A DNA stretch of 39,538 nucleotides from an uncultured Muriicola sp. GTDB taxonomy: Bacteria; Bacteroidota; Bacteroidia; Flavobacteriales; Flavobacteriaceae. The stretch lies in assembly GCF_947258935.1 (NCBI RefSeq), contig NZ_CAMYKH010000010.1:1-39538 (forward strand), read 5' to 3'. A program made the translations under genes and the position numbers. Position 1 is the first letter of the stretch. Every line of letters starts with the position of its first letter. The notes under the pieces were generated by a model. That model saw only the letters and a program-made list of their open reading frames with translations, had not been told where the DNA came from and ran no database searches. Of the stretch, positions 10,174 through 19,822 are shown one piece after another.

Positions 10174-10389
10174 ATGGCCAAGCAAGCAGCTATAGAGCAG
10201 GATGGAAGTATCATTGAAGCATTATCCAATGCCATGTTTAGGGTGGAGTTGGAAAATGGTCATGTGGTCACCGCACATATTTCAGGAAAAATGCGGATGC
10301 ATTATATAAAACTATTACCGGGCGACAAAGTGAAGCTCGAGATGAGTCCTTACGATTTGAGCAAGGCTAGAATTACATATAGATATTAA
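10174..10389 (+). CDS. infA: Translation initiation factor IF-1
   Basis: IF-1 is an OB-fold protein that occupies the ribosomal A site during initiation. The 71-residue product begins [53 protein letters not shown], essentially the consensus, and ends [12 protein letters not shown]. It follows secY by four bases. Lying in a growth-rate-controlled ribosomal operon is typical outside the gammaproteobacteria. Confidence 0.98.
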   Translation: MAKQAAIEQDGSIIEALSNAMFRVELENGHVVTAHISGKMRMHYIKLLPGDKVKLEMSPYDLSKARITYRY

Positions 10390-10401
10390 GAAACTCGAAA
10401 C

Positions 10402-10518
10402 ATGAAAGTAAGAGCATCGATAAAAAAGAGAAGTGCCGACTGCAAAATTGTTCGCAGAAAGGGCACATTGTACGTAATTAATAAGAAGAATCCTAGATTC
10501 AAACAAAGACAAGGGTAA
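10402..10518 (+). CDS. rpmJ: 50S ribosomal protein L36 (bL36), zinc ligands lost
   Basis: This 38-codon gene lies between infA and rpsM. It begins [17 protein letters not shown] and ends NPRFKQRQG, which aligns without gaps to E. coli L36, a protein that normally folds around one zinc ion held by Cys11, Cys14, Cys27 and His33. Here position 11 is Ser, 14 is Cys, 27 is Asn and 33 is Phe, so three of four ligands are gone and zinc binding is very unlikely. The position and the ends of the protein leave no doubt about its identity. Confidence 0.95.
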   Translation: MKVRASIKKRSADCKIVRRKGTLYVINKKNPRFKQRQG

Positions 10519-10520
10519 TT

Positions 10521-10895
10521 ATGGCAAGAATTGCAGGGGTAGATATCCCAAAACAAAAAAGAGGTGTTATTGCACTTACCTACATCTTTGGAATAGGTAA
10601 AAACAGAGCAATTGAAATATTAGAGAAGGCCAAAGTAAGTGCAGATACAAAGGTATCTGACTGGGATGACGATGAAATTGGTCGTATCCGGGATGTGGTT
10701 ACTTCCTACAAGATTGAAGGTGAATTGCGTTCAGAGAATCAGCTGAATATCAAAAGGCTTATGGATATTGGTTGTTACCGAGGCATCCGGCACAGATCCG
10801 GTCTGCCATTACGGGGGCAGCGAACCAAGAATAATTCCAGAACAAGGAAAGGAAAAAGAAAAACAGTGGCTAATAAGAAGAAAGCTACTAAGTAA
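10521..10895 (+). CDS. rpsM: 30S ribosomal protein S13 (uS13)
   Basis: S13 is in the small-subunit head, contacts P-site tRNA and bridges to L5. The 124-residue product shows [34 protein letters not shown] (helix-two-turn-helix region), the [28 protein letters not shown] signature, and a Lys-rich C-terminal tail that reaches the decoding region. It starts two bases after rpmJ, which places it at the head of the classical alpha operon section. Confidence 0.98.
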   Translation: MARIAGVDIPKQKRGVIALTYIFGIGKNRAIEILEKAKVSADTKVSDWDDDEIGRIRDVVTSYKIEGELRSENQLNIKRLMDIGCYRGIRHRSGLPLRGQRTKNNSRTRKGKRKTVANKKKATK

Positions 10896-10906
10896 TAAGG
10901 CGTAGT

Positions 10907-11299
10907 ATGGCAAAGACAGGTACAAAAGCAACGAAGAAACGTAAGGTAATTGTAGAATCTACCGGAGAAGCGCATATTACCGCTTCCTTCAATAATATCA
11001 TTATCTCCCTTACCAATAAAAAAGGAGATGTAATTTCTTGGGCATCTGCCGGTAAAATGGGCTTTAGAGGTTCCAAGAAAAATACCCCCTATGCTGCTCA
11101 GATAGCCTCTGAAGAATGCGCGAAAACCGCTCATGATGCAGGTTTGAGAAAAGTGAAGGTATATGTGAAAGGTCCGGGAAATGGGCGTGAATCGGCTATC
11201 AGATCTTTGCACAATGCTGGGATAGAGGTTACAGAGATCATTGATGTAACCCCAATGCCTCACAATGGCTGCAGACCACCAAAAAGAAGAAGAGTTTAA
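10907..11299 (+). CDS. rpsK: 30S ribosomal protein S11 (uS11)
   Basis: S11 lies on the platform and helps form the mRNA exit channel (Shine-Dalgarno cleft). The 130-residue product includes [48 protein letters not shown] and the C-terminal [25 protein letters not shown], both diagnostic. After this gene comes the only large gap of the superoperon (100 bases), which contains the hairpin at 11333-11386. Confidence 0.98.
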   Translation: MAKTGTKATKKRKVIVESTGEAHITASFNNIIISLTNKKGDVISWASAGKMGFRGSKKNTPYAAQIASEECAKTAHDAGLRKVKVYVKGPGNGRESAIRSLHNAGIEVTEIIDVTPMPHNGCRPPKRRRV

Positions 11300-11332
11300 T
11301 TACAATCATTAACCCGAACATAAAGTTCTCAC

Positions 11333-11386
11333 AAAAGTGTAGTTACGATTATCGAAGGATAAGCCTTAATTCATAATCACACTTTT
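11333..11386 (+). promoter_or_regulatory. Candidate structured mRNA leader upstream of rpsD
   Basis: The gap between rpsK and rpsD holds a long imperfect inverted repeat. Left arm 11333-11348 is AAAAGTGTAGTTACGA and right arm 11371-11386 is TCATAATCACACTTTT. They pair over 16 positions with eight perfect outer pairs, two mismatches and one G-U. The apex holds a second small stem, AAGG (11355-11358) with CCTT (11364-11367). The structure ends 13 bases before the rpsD ATG. It lacks a terminator-like T-run. S4 is a known autoregulator in several bacteria, so a leader bound by S4 is a reasonable inference, not shown here. Confidence 0.5.
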
Positions 11387-11399
11387 AATTTAAAAGAAA

Positions 11400-12005
11400 A
11401 TGGCAAGATACACAGGACCTAAATCAAAGATCGCCCGTAAATTCGGAGAAGCGATATTTGGAGAAGACAAGTCTTTTGATAAAAAGAATTATCCTCCAGG
11501 ACAACACGGAAACAACAGACGCCGTGGAAAAAAATCAGAGTATGCTATTCAGTTAATGGAAAAGCAGAAAGCAAAGTATACCTATGGAATTTTGGAAAAA
11601 CAATTCCGAAATCTTTTCGCTAAGGCCAACCGAAGCAAAGGAGTTACAGGGGAGGTATTACTGCAACTATGTGAAGCCCGTTTAGACAACGTGGTTTACA
11701 GAATGGGAATTTCTCCAACCAGAAGTGGAGCCAGACAATTGGTGTCACACAGACACATAACCGTTAATGGGGAATTAGTGAATATTCCTTCCTATTCTTT
11801 AAATGCTGGTGATGTAGTTGGTGTTAGGGAAAAATCAAAATCTCTAAAAGCCATTGGTGACTCATTGGCTGCTAATAGTAGCGTATACGAGTGGATTACC
11901 TGGAATTCTGACAAAATGGATGGAACTTTTGTTTCCGTTCCAGAAAGACTTCAGATCCCAGAGAACATCAAAGAACAATTAATCGTTGAGTTATACTCTA
12001 AATAA
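11400..12005 (+). CDS. rpsD: 30S ribosomal protein S4 (uS4)
   Basis: S4 nucleates assembly of the 5' domain of 16S rRNA and lines the mRNA entry pore. The 201-residue product begins [48 protein letters not shown] and contains the S4 RNA-binding domain ([38 protein letters not shown], about residues 94-131). The N-terminal region has no zinc-binding cysteine cluster. In E. coli S4 represses the alpha operon; here the structured leader immediately upstream is the obvious place for such control. Confidence 0.98.
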   Translation: MARYTGPKSKIARKFGEAIFGEDKSFDKKNYPPGQHGNNRRRGKKSEYAIQLMEKQKAKYTYGILEKQFRNLFAKANRSKGVTGEVLLQLCEARLDNVVYRMGISPTRSGARQLVSHRHITVNGELVNIPSYSLNAGDVVGVREKSKSLKAIGDSLAANSSVYEWITWNSDKMDGTFVSVPERLQIPENIKEQLIVELYSK

Positions 12006-12022
12006 ACAACACATATTCGACT

Positions 12023-13015
12023 ATGGCATTATTTAATTTTCAGAAACCCGATAAAGTTATAATGATCGATTCCTCAGATTTCGAAGGGAAGTTTGAATTT
12101 CGCCCTTTGGAACCTGGTTATGGACTAACTGTTGGGAACGCGCTTAGAAGAGTTTTGCTTTCGTCTTTGGAGGGATTCGCGATTACTTCGGTGAGGATCG
12201 ATAAAGTTGAGCACGAATTTTCCGTTATTGAAGGAGTAGTAGAAGACGTTACGGAAATTATCCTCAACCTCAAGCAGGTTCGTTTTAAAAGACAGATTGA
12301 AGACGTTAACGAAGAAACTGTTTCAGTTTCCGTTAGTGGAAAAGAACAACTTACAGCAGGAGATTTCCAAAAGTTTATCTCAGGATTCCAGGTGTTGAAT
12401 CCGGAACTGGTGATCTGCAACATGGCTCCTAAGGTGAGCATCAATATGGAAATGATCATCGAAAAAGGACGAGGATATGTTCCTGCAGAGGAAAATAAGA
12501 AATCTAATGCTCCAATAGGAACCATAGCGGTAGATTCTATCTTCACTCCAGTGAAAAACGTAAAATACAGCATTGAGAACTTTAGGGTAGAACAAAAGAC
12601 CGATTATGAGAAATTGATCTTTGAGATCGTTTCAGACGGTTCAATTCACCCAAAAGATGCACTGACAGAGGCTGCCAAAGTACTAATTCATCACTTTATG
12701 TTGTTCTCGGACGAACGCATCACCCTTGAGGCCGATGAGATCGCACAAACCGAGACCTATGATGAGGAATCGCTGCATATGAGACAGTTGTTGAAAACCA
12801 AATTGGTTGATATGGACCTGTCTGTAAGAGCCTTAAACTGCTTGAAGGCAGCAGAGGTAGATACCTTAGGGGACTTGGTTTCTTTCAACAAGAACGACTT
12901 GATGAAATTCAGGAATTTTGGTAAAAAATCCTTGACGGAATTGGAAGAACTCGTTATCAACAAGGGCTTGAACTTTGGGATGGACCTATCCAAATACAAA
13001 CTAGATAAAGATTAA
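12023..13015 (+). CDS. rpoA: DNA-directed RNA polymerase subunit alpha
   Basis: The alpha dimer scaffolds RNA polymerase assembly, and its C-terminal domain contacts activators and upstream DNA. The 330-residue product has the N-terminal assembly domain with [34 protein letters not shown] (about residues 27-60), a linker at about 235-260, and the C-terminal domain with [29 protein letters not shown] sequence followed by the helix-hairpin [16 protein letters not shown]. It lies between rpsD and rplQ as in other bacteria. It would serve both the TAnnTTTG promoters and the ECF sigma factor found in this window. Confidence 0.98.
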   Translation: MALFNFQKPDKVIMIDSSDFEGKFEFRPLEPGYGLTVGNALRRVLLSSLEGFAITSVRIDKVEHEFSVIEGVVEDVTEIILNLKQVRFKRQIEDVNEETVSVSVSGKEQLTAGDFQKFISGFQVLNPELVICNMAPKVSINMEMIIEKGRGYVPAEENKKSNAPIGTIAVDSIFTPVKNVKYSIENFRVEQKTDYEKLIFEIVSDGSIHPKDALTEAAKVLIHHFMLFSDERITLEADEIAQTETYDEESLHMRQLLKTKLVDMDLSVRALNCLKAAEVDTLGDLVSFNKNDLMKFRNFGKKSLTELEELVINKGLNFGMDLSKYKLDKD

Positions 13016-13077
13016 TTTTAGCTTTTACCTGGGACTTTTAAGATAGACCCGAAAAAAAGATCAGATAGCAAAGAACG

Positions 13078-13707
13078 ATGAGACACGGTAAGAAAGTCAA
13101 TCACTTAGGGAGAAAAACGGCACATAGATCTGCTATGTTGGCTAATATGGCCTGTTCCTTAATTGAGCACAAAAGAATCAATACGACAGTAGCCAAGGCT
13201 AAGGCCTTAAAACAATTCATTGAACCCTTGATTACCAAATCAAAGGCAGAGAACAATGTGTCCCTTGAAAAAGGTACTCATAACAGACGAATCGTTTTTA
13301 GGAACCTCAGAGATAAATACGCAGTTTCAGAATTGTTTAGTACGGTTTCTGAAAAGATAGGTGACAGACCAGGAGGATATACCAGAATTATAAAACTGGG
13401 AAACCGTTTGGGAGATAACGCAGATATGGCCATGATAGAGTTGGTAGATTTCAACGAGATCTACAATGCTGGTAAGGCGAAGAAAAAGAAAACCACGCGT
13501 AGAAGCCGTAGTGCTAAGAAATCCGATACTGCTGTAGCCGCAGAGGAAACGAAGGAGGCAGAAGTTGAAACTCCAAAAGCGGAAACAGCTGAAGCAAAGG
13601 CTCCGGAAGCAAAGGCACCTAAGGCAGAGAAGCCTAAGAAAGAAGCTCCAAAGAAGGATGAGGGCGATAGTCCCAAAGAAACGAAAACAGATGATTCAAA
13701 GGAATAG
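13078..13707 (+). CDS. rplQ: 50S ribosomal protein L17 (bL17) with long acidic-basic tail
   Basis: L17 is a large-subunit protein near the exit tunnel. Residues 1 to about 130 are a normal L17 ([45 protein letters not shown], then [19 protein letters not shown]). The protein then continues for about 75 more residues, giving 209 in place of the usual 115-130. The tail is made almost only of Lys, Ala, Glu, Pro, Thr and Asp, with runs such as [23 protein letters not shown], and is probably disordered. The frame is intact, with no frameshift, and a terminator follows, so the extension is real coding sequence. Confidence 0.96.
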   Translation: MRHGKKVNHLGRKTAHRSAMLANMACSLIEHKRINTTVAKAKALKQFIEPLITKSKAENNVSLEKGTHNRRIVFRNLRDKYAVSELFSTVSEKIGDRPGGYTRIIKLGNRLGDNADMAMIELVDFNEIYNAGKAKKKKTTRRSRSAKKSDTAVAAEETKEAEVETPKAETAEAKAPEAKAPKAEKPKKEAPKKDEGDSPKETKTDDSKE

Positions 13708-13733
13708 GATGTTTATAACGTATGAAAAATTTG

Positions 13734-13766
13734 AAAAGGGTAGACCTAAAAGTCTATCCTTTTTTT
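13734..13766 (+). terminator. Terminator of the ribosomal superoperon
   Basis: A 12-base-pair stem (AAAAGGGTAGAC at 13734-13745 with GTCTATCCTTTT at 13752-13763, one G-U pair) encloses a six-base loop and runs into T residues up to 13766. It lies 27 bases after the rplQ stop and closes the S10-spc-alpha transcription unit before carA. Confidence 0.85.
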
Positions 13767-13802
13767 ATGTTTATTTGTGAAATCTAAAAAAATTGCAGTT
13801 CA

Positions 13803-14930
13803 ATGAAGTATCAGACTAAAAAGAAAGCACTTTTATTGTTAGCAGACGGCACTATCTTTTATGGAAAGGCCGTAGGGAATACCGAAGGTACCGCCTTTGG
13901 TGAAGTTTGTTTTAATACTGGGATGACCGGGTATCAGGAAATTTTTACGGATCCTTCCTATTTTGGTCAGCTTATGGTAATGACGAATGCCCATATAGGG
14001 AATTACGGGGCGAATAATGAGGAAGTTGAATCAGAGTCGGTAAAGATTGCCGGGCTGATCTGTAAAAATTTCAGCTATGAATATTCAAGACCTGATACCG
14101 ATGGAAGTTTACAAGAATTTCTGACAACTAATAAGACACTCGCCATCTCTGATGTAGATACACGGGCACTGGTTAGCTATATAAGGGACCATGGTGCCAT
14201 GAATGCAGTTATCTCTACCCGAGTAGATGCTATAGACGAATTAAAAAAAGAGCTCGAAAAAGTACCAAGTATGGTGGGCCTTGAACTTTCTTCAAAGGTC
14301 TCCACAAAAGAACCGTATTATTTTGGCAAGGAAGATGCAACCTACCGTATTGCTGCCTTAGATATTGGTATAAAAAAGAACATTCTTCGAAATCTGGCAG
14401 CCAGAGATGCCTATATCAAAGTATTCCCTTATGATACCAGTTTTGCAGAACTGGAAGCTTGGGATCCAGACGGGTACTTTATTTCGAACGGACCTGGCGA
14501 TCCTGAACCCTTAAAAGAAGCGATACAAACTGCCAAAGAGATCATTGCACAAGACAAGCCTTTATTTGGGATCTGCCTGGGACATCAGGTCATAGCGCTG
14601 GCCAATGGAGTGTCTACCTATAAAATGTACAATGGACACCGGGGAATTAATCATCCGGTGATCAATTTAGAAACCGGGAAGGGTGAGATCACATCTCAAA
14701 ATCATGGTTTTGCGATCAACAGGGAACAAACGGAAGCACATCCGGAACTGGTCATTACTCATTTGCATCTCAATGATCAGACAGTGGCCGGAATACGTAT
14801 AAAGAACAAAAACGTTTTTTCTGTTCAATACCATCCCGAAGCAAGCCCCGGTCCCCATGATTCGGCTTATCTTTTCGATCAATATTTCGAAATGATAAGG
14901 GAACATAGCAAAAAGGATATTTTGGTATAA
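13803..14930 (+). CDS. carA: Carbamoyl-phosphate synthase small (glutaminase) subunit
   Basis: CarA hydrolyses glutamine and channels ammonia to CarB for carbamoyl phosphate, the precursor of arginine and pyrimidines. The 375-residue product has the small-subunit N-domain (LLLADGTIFYGKAVGNTEGTAFGEVCFNTGMTGYQEIFTDPSYFGQ) and a class I glutamine amidotransferase domain with the nucleophile in GICLGHQ (Cys258) and the His344/Glu346 pair in QYHPEASPG. All catalytic residues are present and length is normal. carB is not adjacent in this window. A TATGTTTA box at 13766-13773, just after the ribosomal terminator, could be its promoter, but it is not an exact match. Confidence 0.97.
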   Translation: MKYQTKKKALLLLADGTIFYGKAVGNTEGTAFGEVCFNTGMTGYQEIFTDPSYFGQLMVMTNAHIGNYGANNEEVESESVKIAGLICKNFSYEYSRPDTDGSLQEFLTTNKTLAISDVDTRALVSYIRDHGAMNAVISTRVDAIDELKKELEKVPSMVGLELSSKVSTKEPYYFGKEDATYRIAALDIGIKKNILRNLAARDAYIKVFPYDTSFAELEAWDPDGYFISNGPGDPEPLKEAIQTAKEIIAQDKPLFGICLGHQVIALANGVSTYKMYNGHRGINHPVINLETGKGEITSQNHGFAINREQTEAHPELVITHLHLNDQTVAGIRIKNKNVFSVQYHPEASPGPHDSAYLFDQYFEMIREHSKKDILV

Positions 14931-14968
14931 AAGCACCGGAAAGGAAAGGCAATATCTCAGGAAAGAAG

Positions 14969-16326
<1,358 letters not shown>

Positions 16327-16346
16327 AAGAACTAAACAATAACTGG

Positions 16347-16379
16347 AGGCCTTTCGTATTTCGAAAGGCCTTTTTTTTT
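16347..16379 (+). terminator. Terminator of eno
   Basis: A perfect ten-base-pair stem (AGGCCTTTCG at 16347-16356 with CGAAAGGCCT at 16362-16371) with a five-base loop is followed by nine T residues. It is 20 bases past the eno stop and is the strongest intrinsic terminator in the window. The next 190 bases up to gltA hold no gene that I can see. Confidence 0.93.
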
Positions 16380-16527
16380 GACTCCGGACATGCCATAGAG
16401 GACTATAAGAAACTCTGTAGTAATCAAAAATAGAGACCTCTCATTTATCATGAGATACCTCTTGCAATTTTCCTATAAATATTAAGATAAACAGCTTTAC
16501 ATAATTGTGAAGGACGTGCCTTTTTCT

Positions 16528-16535
16528 TACCTTTA
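16528..16535 (+). promoter_or_regulatory. Possible -7 box for gltA
   Basis: TACCTTTA differs from TAnnTTTG only in the last base and lies 33 bases before the gltA ATG, the same distance range as the exact boxes elsewhere in the window. No clear -33 TTTG is visible. Confidence 0.35.
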
Positions 16536-16568
16536 ACTCACTCTCAGAATAACACCAAAATCACATCC

Positions 16569-17852
16569 ATGAAAGATAAAGCTATACTTGAATACGAAGG
16601 CAAAAAATACGAATTCCCGGTAGTAGAGGGAACTGAGAAGGAACTTGCCATTGATATTAAAACTCTTCGGTCTTCCACAGGTATGATTACCCTGGATCCC
16701 GGATATAAGAACACAGGTTCCTGTGAAAGTGCTATTACCTATCTGGATGGGGAAAAAGGTATTTTAAGGTACAGAGGCTATAATATTGAAGAGTTAGCTG
16801 AGAAAGCTGATTTTCTGGAAACAGCATATCTTCTCATCTTTGGTGAATTACCTAATAAAGAGGAACTAGATAAGTTCCATGATGATATAAAACATGAATC
16901 GCATGTAGATGAGGAAATGAAAAAGATATTGGATGCCTTTCCAAAGTCGGCCCACCCCATGGGTGTACTTTCTTCCTTAACCAGTGCGTTGATCGCTTTT
17001 AACCCTACTTCAGTAAATATTTCCTCTGAGAAGGAGATGTACTATTCCATCGTTCGTATTATGGCGAAATTTCCTGTACTGGTAGCCTGGACCATGAGAA
17101 AGCAAAAAGGATTACCCTTAGATTACGGAGACGATTCACTAGGCTACGTGGAAAATCTGCACAAAATGATGTTTAAAAGACCCAATAAGGAGTATGTAAA
17201 CAACAAGATCGTGATAGATGCGCTAGATCAGTTACTCATTCTTCACGCAGACCACGAACAAAACTGTTCTACTTCTACAGTAAGGATCACTGGTTCATCG
17301 CATGCCGGCTTATTTGTTTCACTTTCTGCGGGGATATCCGCACTTTGGGGCCCATTGCACGGAGGAGCAAACCAGGCAGTATTGGAAATGCTGGAGGCTA
17401 TTGAAGAAGATGGGGGCGATACTCAAAAATATATGAACAAGGCCAAGGATAAAGATGATCCGTTCAGGTTGATGGGCTTTGGGCACAGGGTGTATAAAAA
17501 TTTCGATCCACGTGCCAAGATCATTAAACGGGCAGCAGATGAAGTGCTTAGCGATCTGGGTATTGAAGATCCAATTTTGAATATAGCCAAAGGTCTGGAA
17601 AAAGTAGCCTTGGAAGATTCTTACTTTGTAAAACGCAAATTATATCCAAACGTAGATTTCTACTCAGGTATCATTTACAGGGCCTTAGGCATTCCAACAG
17701 AAATGTTTACAGTGATGTTCGCCATGGGAAGATTACCCGGATGGATCGCCCAATGGCGCGAAATGCGTTTACGTGGTGAACCAATAGGGCGACCAAGACA
17801 AGTGTATATTGGAGAGAACCAACGTCCGTTTGTACCGCTAAAGAAGCGCTAG
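16569..17852 (+). CDS. gltA: Citrate synthase
   Basis: Citrate synthase condenses acetyl-CoA and oxaloacetate, the entry step of the TCA cycle. The 427-residue product has the same length as the E. coli hexameric type II enzyme and the catalytic triad: His264 in GPLHGGAN, His306 in GFGHRVYK and Asp363 in VDFYSG. The N-terminal beta-rich domain (LRSSTGMITLDPGYKNTGSCESAITYLDGEKGILRYRGYNIEELAE) belongs to the type II enzyme, so NADH sensitivity is possible but not established. The DDAH-like gene begins 12 bases after the stop and is probably co-transcribed. Confidence 0.97.
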   Translation: MKDKAILEYEGKKYEFPVVEGTEKELAIDIKTLRSSTGMITLDPGYKNTGSCESAITYLDGEKGILRYRGYNIEELAEKADFLETAYLLIFGELPNKEELDKFHDDIKHESHVDEEMKKILDAFPKSAHPMGVLSSLTSALIAFNPTSVNISSEKEMYYSIVRIMAKFPVLVAWTMRKQKGLPLDYGDDSLGYVENLHKMMFKRPNKEYVNNKIVIDALDQLLILHADHEQNCSTSTVRITGSSHAGLFVSLSAGISALWGPLHGGANQAVLEMLEAIEEDGGDTQKYMNKAKDKDDPFRLMGFGHRVYKNFDPRAKIIKRAADEVLSDLGIEDPILNIAKGLEKVALEDSYFVKRKLYPNVDFYSGIIYRALGIPTEMFTVMFAMGRLPGWIAQWREMRLRGEPIGRPRQVYIGENQRPFVPLKKR

Positions 17853-17864
17853 AATACACAATGT

Positions 17865-18779
17865 ATGCTCCAACTCCATGTCCAGGATGAGACATCTTTA
17901 TTAAAAGCCGTAGTTCTGGGTACAGCAAAGAGCTGTGGCCCGGCACCCTCTCCTCAGGAGGCATATGATCCCAAATCACTGGAGCATATCTTGGCAGGCA
18001 CCTATCCTAAAGAAGCCGATATGGTTGAGGAAATGGAAGCCTTTAATGCTGTCTTAGTGAAGCATGGGGTGCAGGTCTTCAGGCCTGAAGTACTTACCGA
18101 TTGTAATCAGATCTTTTCCAGAGATATTGCCTTTGTCTTAGAAGATAAGCTTATCAAGGCCAATATTTTACCAGACAGAGAGAAGGAATTTGATGCCATT
18201 ATTCATGTGCTCGATGTTATAAACCCCGAAAATATTTTAATACCTCCGCCAGATGTGCATGTAGAAGGAGGAGATGTTATGCCATGGAAGGACTATATCT
18301 TTGTGGGAACATATAGTGGGGAAGATTACGCCAGTTATATCACTGCAAGAACCAATATGGCAGCTGTGGACTATCTGAAAGAGCAATTTGCCCATAAGAA
18401 GATCAAATCATTCGAACTGCGAAAATCGAATACAAACCCAAAAGAAAATGCATTACACTTAGATTGCTGTTTTCAACCTATCGGAAGGAATAAAGCCATC
18501 CTACACAAGAATGGGTTTCTAATAGAGGAAGAATACCAATGGCTGGTAGACTATTTTGGCAAGGATAATATCTTTGAGATCAGCAGTGAGGAAATGTATC
18601 AGATGTTCAGCAATGTTTTTTCTATCTCTCCAGAGGTGATAGTGTCTGAGAAGTCCTTCACCCGACTTAATACCTGGCTTCGCGACCAAGGATTTACTGT
18701 TGAGGAGGTCCCATATGCCGAGATTGGGAAACAAGAGGGATTGTTACGATGCAGTACCCTTCCGTTGATCAGGGAATAG
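17865..18779 (+). CDS. DDAH-like amidinohydrolase (guanidine-modifying enzyme family)
   Basis: The 304-residue product belongs to the guanidino-group-modifying fold that includes dimethylarginine dimethylaminohydrolase, arginine deiminase and amidinotransferases. Catalytic candidates are in the right order: acidic residues in VEGGDVM (Glu134, Asp137), His198 in LHLDCCF, and the nucleophile Cys296 in LLRCSTLPL near the C-terminus. FSRDIAFVLEDKLI near residue 85 matches the substrate-binding strand. No signal peptide is visible, so it is cytoplasmic. The exact substrate (arginine, methylarginines or another guanidine) cannot be read from sequence. Its likely co-transcription with gltA and the nearby ctlX suggest a role in arginine or citrulline turnover. 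The start is the ATG 12 bases after gltA. Confidence 0.8.
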   Translation: MLQLHVQDETSLLKAVVLGTAKSCGPAPSPQEAYDPKSLEHILAGTYPKEADMVEEMEAFNAVLVKHGVQVFRPEVLTDCNQIFSRDIAFVLEDKLIKANILPDREKEFDAIIHVLDVINPENILIPPPDVHVEGGDVMPWKDYIFVGTYSGEDYASYITARTNMAAVDYLKEQFAHKKIKSFELRKSNTNPKENALHLDCCFQPIGRNKAILHKNGFLIEEEYQWLVDYFGKDNIFEISSEEMYQMFSNVFSISPEVIVSEKSFTRLNTWLRDQGFTVEEVPYAEIGKQEGLLRCSTLPLIRE

Positions 18780-18878
18780 ATTACTTTTTTTGTAAAGTAA
18801 CGCGATTTTATTTTGAAAATCGGCTATTATAAGACCCTTAAAAAGCCATAACTTTACGGAGCTTTTTATTACTGTTAT

Positions 18879-19820
18879 ATGCAGATCACAAATTCAATTC
18901 TTATGGTTAGGCCCGTTCGTTTTCGAATGAATGAGGAAACGGCCGTTAACAATTATTTCCAGGAAGATCTTGATATAAAAAATCAGACCATCAATCTAAG
19001 GGCTCAGGTAGAATTTGATGATTTTGTAACGGCTTTGCGAGCAAAAGGAGTTGAGGTTATCGTAGTAGATGACATTTTTGAGAGAGATACTCCAGACTCT
19101 ATCTTCCCTAATAATTGGATCTCGTTTCACGAGAATGGAATTGTTGGGTTGTATCCTATGTTTGCAGAGAACAGGCGAAGAGAACGACGTGAGGATATCC
19201 TCGATATTCTCGAAGAAAAAGGATTTCAAATTGAAGGGGTCATGGACTATACCTCTGCAGAGAACGAGGAGTTATTTTTAGAAGGTACCGGAAGTATTGT
19301 GATGGACAGAGAAAACCAAAAAGCCTATTGTGCATTATCTCCCAGGGCAGATGAAAACCTGTTTATTGAGTTCTGTGAGGATATGGAGTGTACGCCGGTG
19401 ATCTTTACGGCATACCAGTCTGTCGATGGGAACAGAATGCCCATTTATCATACCAATGTTATGATGAGTATTGCTGAATCTTTTGCAGTGATATGTTTGG
19501 ATTCCATTGATAATAAGAAAGAACGCAAGAATGTCATTGATCATTTAAAGAATGACGGTAAAGAGATCATTGCTATTTCAGAAATACAGGAACAGCACTT
19601 CGCAGGGAATATGCTGCAGGTAATTGGGAACGATGATAAACGATATTTAGTAATGAGCTCAGCAGCTTATCATAGCCTCACTGAAGATCAGTGCAAAGCA
19701 ATTTATAAGCATTGTGAGATCATTCATAGTCCTTTAGATACCATAGAAACGTGCGGTGGAGGTAGTGCGCGGTGTATGATGGCGGAGATCTTTCTGCCCA
19801 GAGTTTCTGTTCTTTCCTGA
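18879..19820 (+). CDS. ctlX: Citrulline utilization hydrolase CtlX-type protein
   Basis: The 313-residue product is an arginine-deiminase-related protein resembling CtlX, associated with citrulline use. Family features are MVRPVRFRMNEETAVNNYFQ at the start, DSIFPNNWISFHENG (about residue 75), EGTGSIVMDR (about 140), the histidine in PIYHTNVMMSI (about 190) and the nucleophile region CGGGSARCM (Cys299) near the end. The gene has a 99-base upstream gap from the DDAH-like gene, so it may have its own promoter. It ends two bases before the convergent SDR gene. The family assignment is firm; the precise reaction is inferred. Confidence 0.82.
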   Translation: MQITNSILMVRPVRFRMNEETAVNNYFQEDLDIKNQTINLRAQVEFDDFVTALRAKGVEVIVVDDIFERDTPDSIFPNNWISFHENGIVGLYPMFAENRRRERREDILDILEEKGFQIEGVMDYTSAENEELFLEGTGSIVMDRENQKAYCALSPRADENLFIEFCEDMECTPVIFTAYQSVDGNRMPIYHTNVMMSIAESFAVICLDSIDNKKERKNVIDHLKNDGKEIIAISEIQEQHFAGNMLQVIGNDDKRYLVMSSAAYHSLTEDQCKAIYKHCEIIHSPLDTIETCGGGSARCMMAEIFLPRVSVLS

Positions 19821-19822
19821 TC

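Noticed and set aside
13565-13780. Basic 71-codon frame overlapping the end of rplQ
   Set aside because: It is a second-frame reading of the low-complexity L17 tail (Lys/Arg/Gln-rich) and runs through the terminator.
16380-16568. Possible small RNA or gene between the eno terminator and gltA
   Set aside because: No good reading frame, no stable hairpin and only a near-match promoter box for gltA were seen.
18781-18800. Hairpin TTACTTT/AAAGTAA after the DDAH-like gene
   Set aside because: The stem has a single G-C pair and no T-run follows it, so it is not a convincing terminator.
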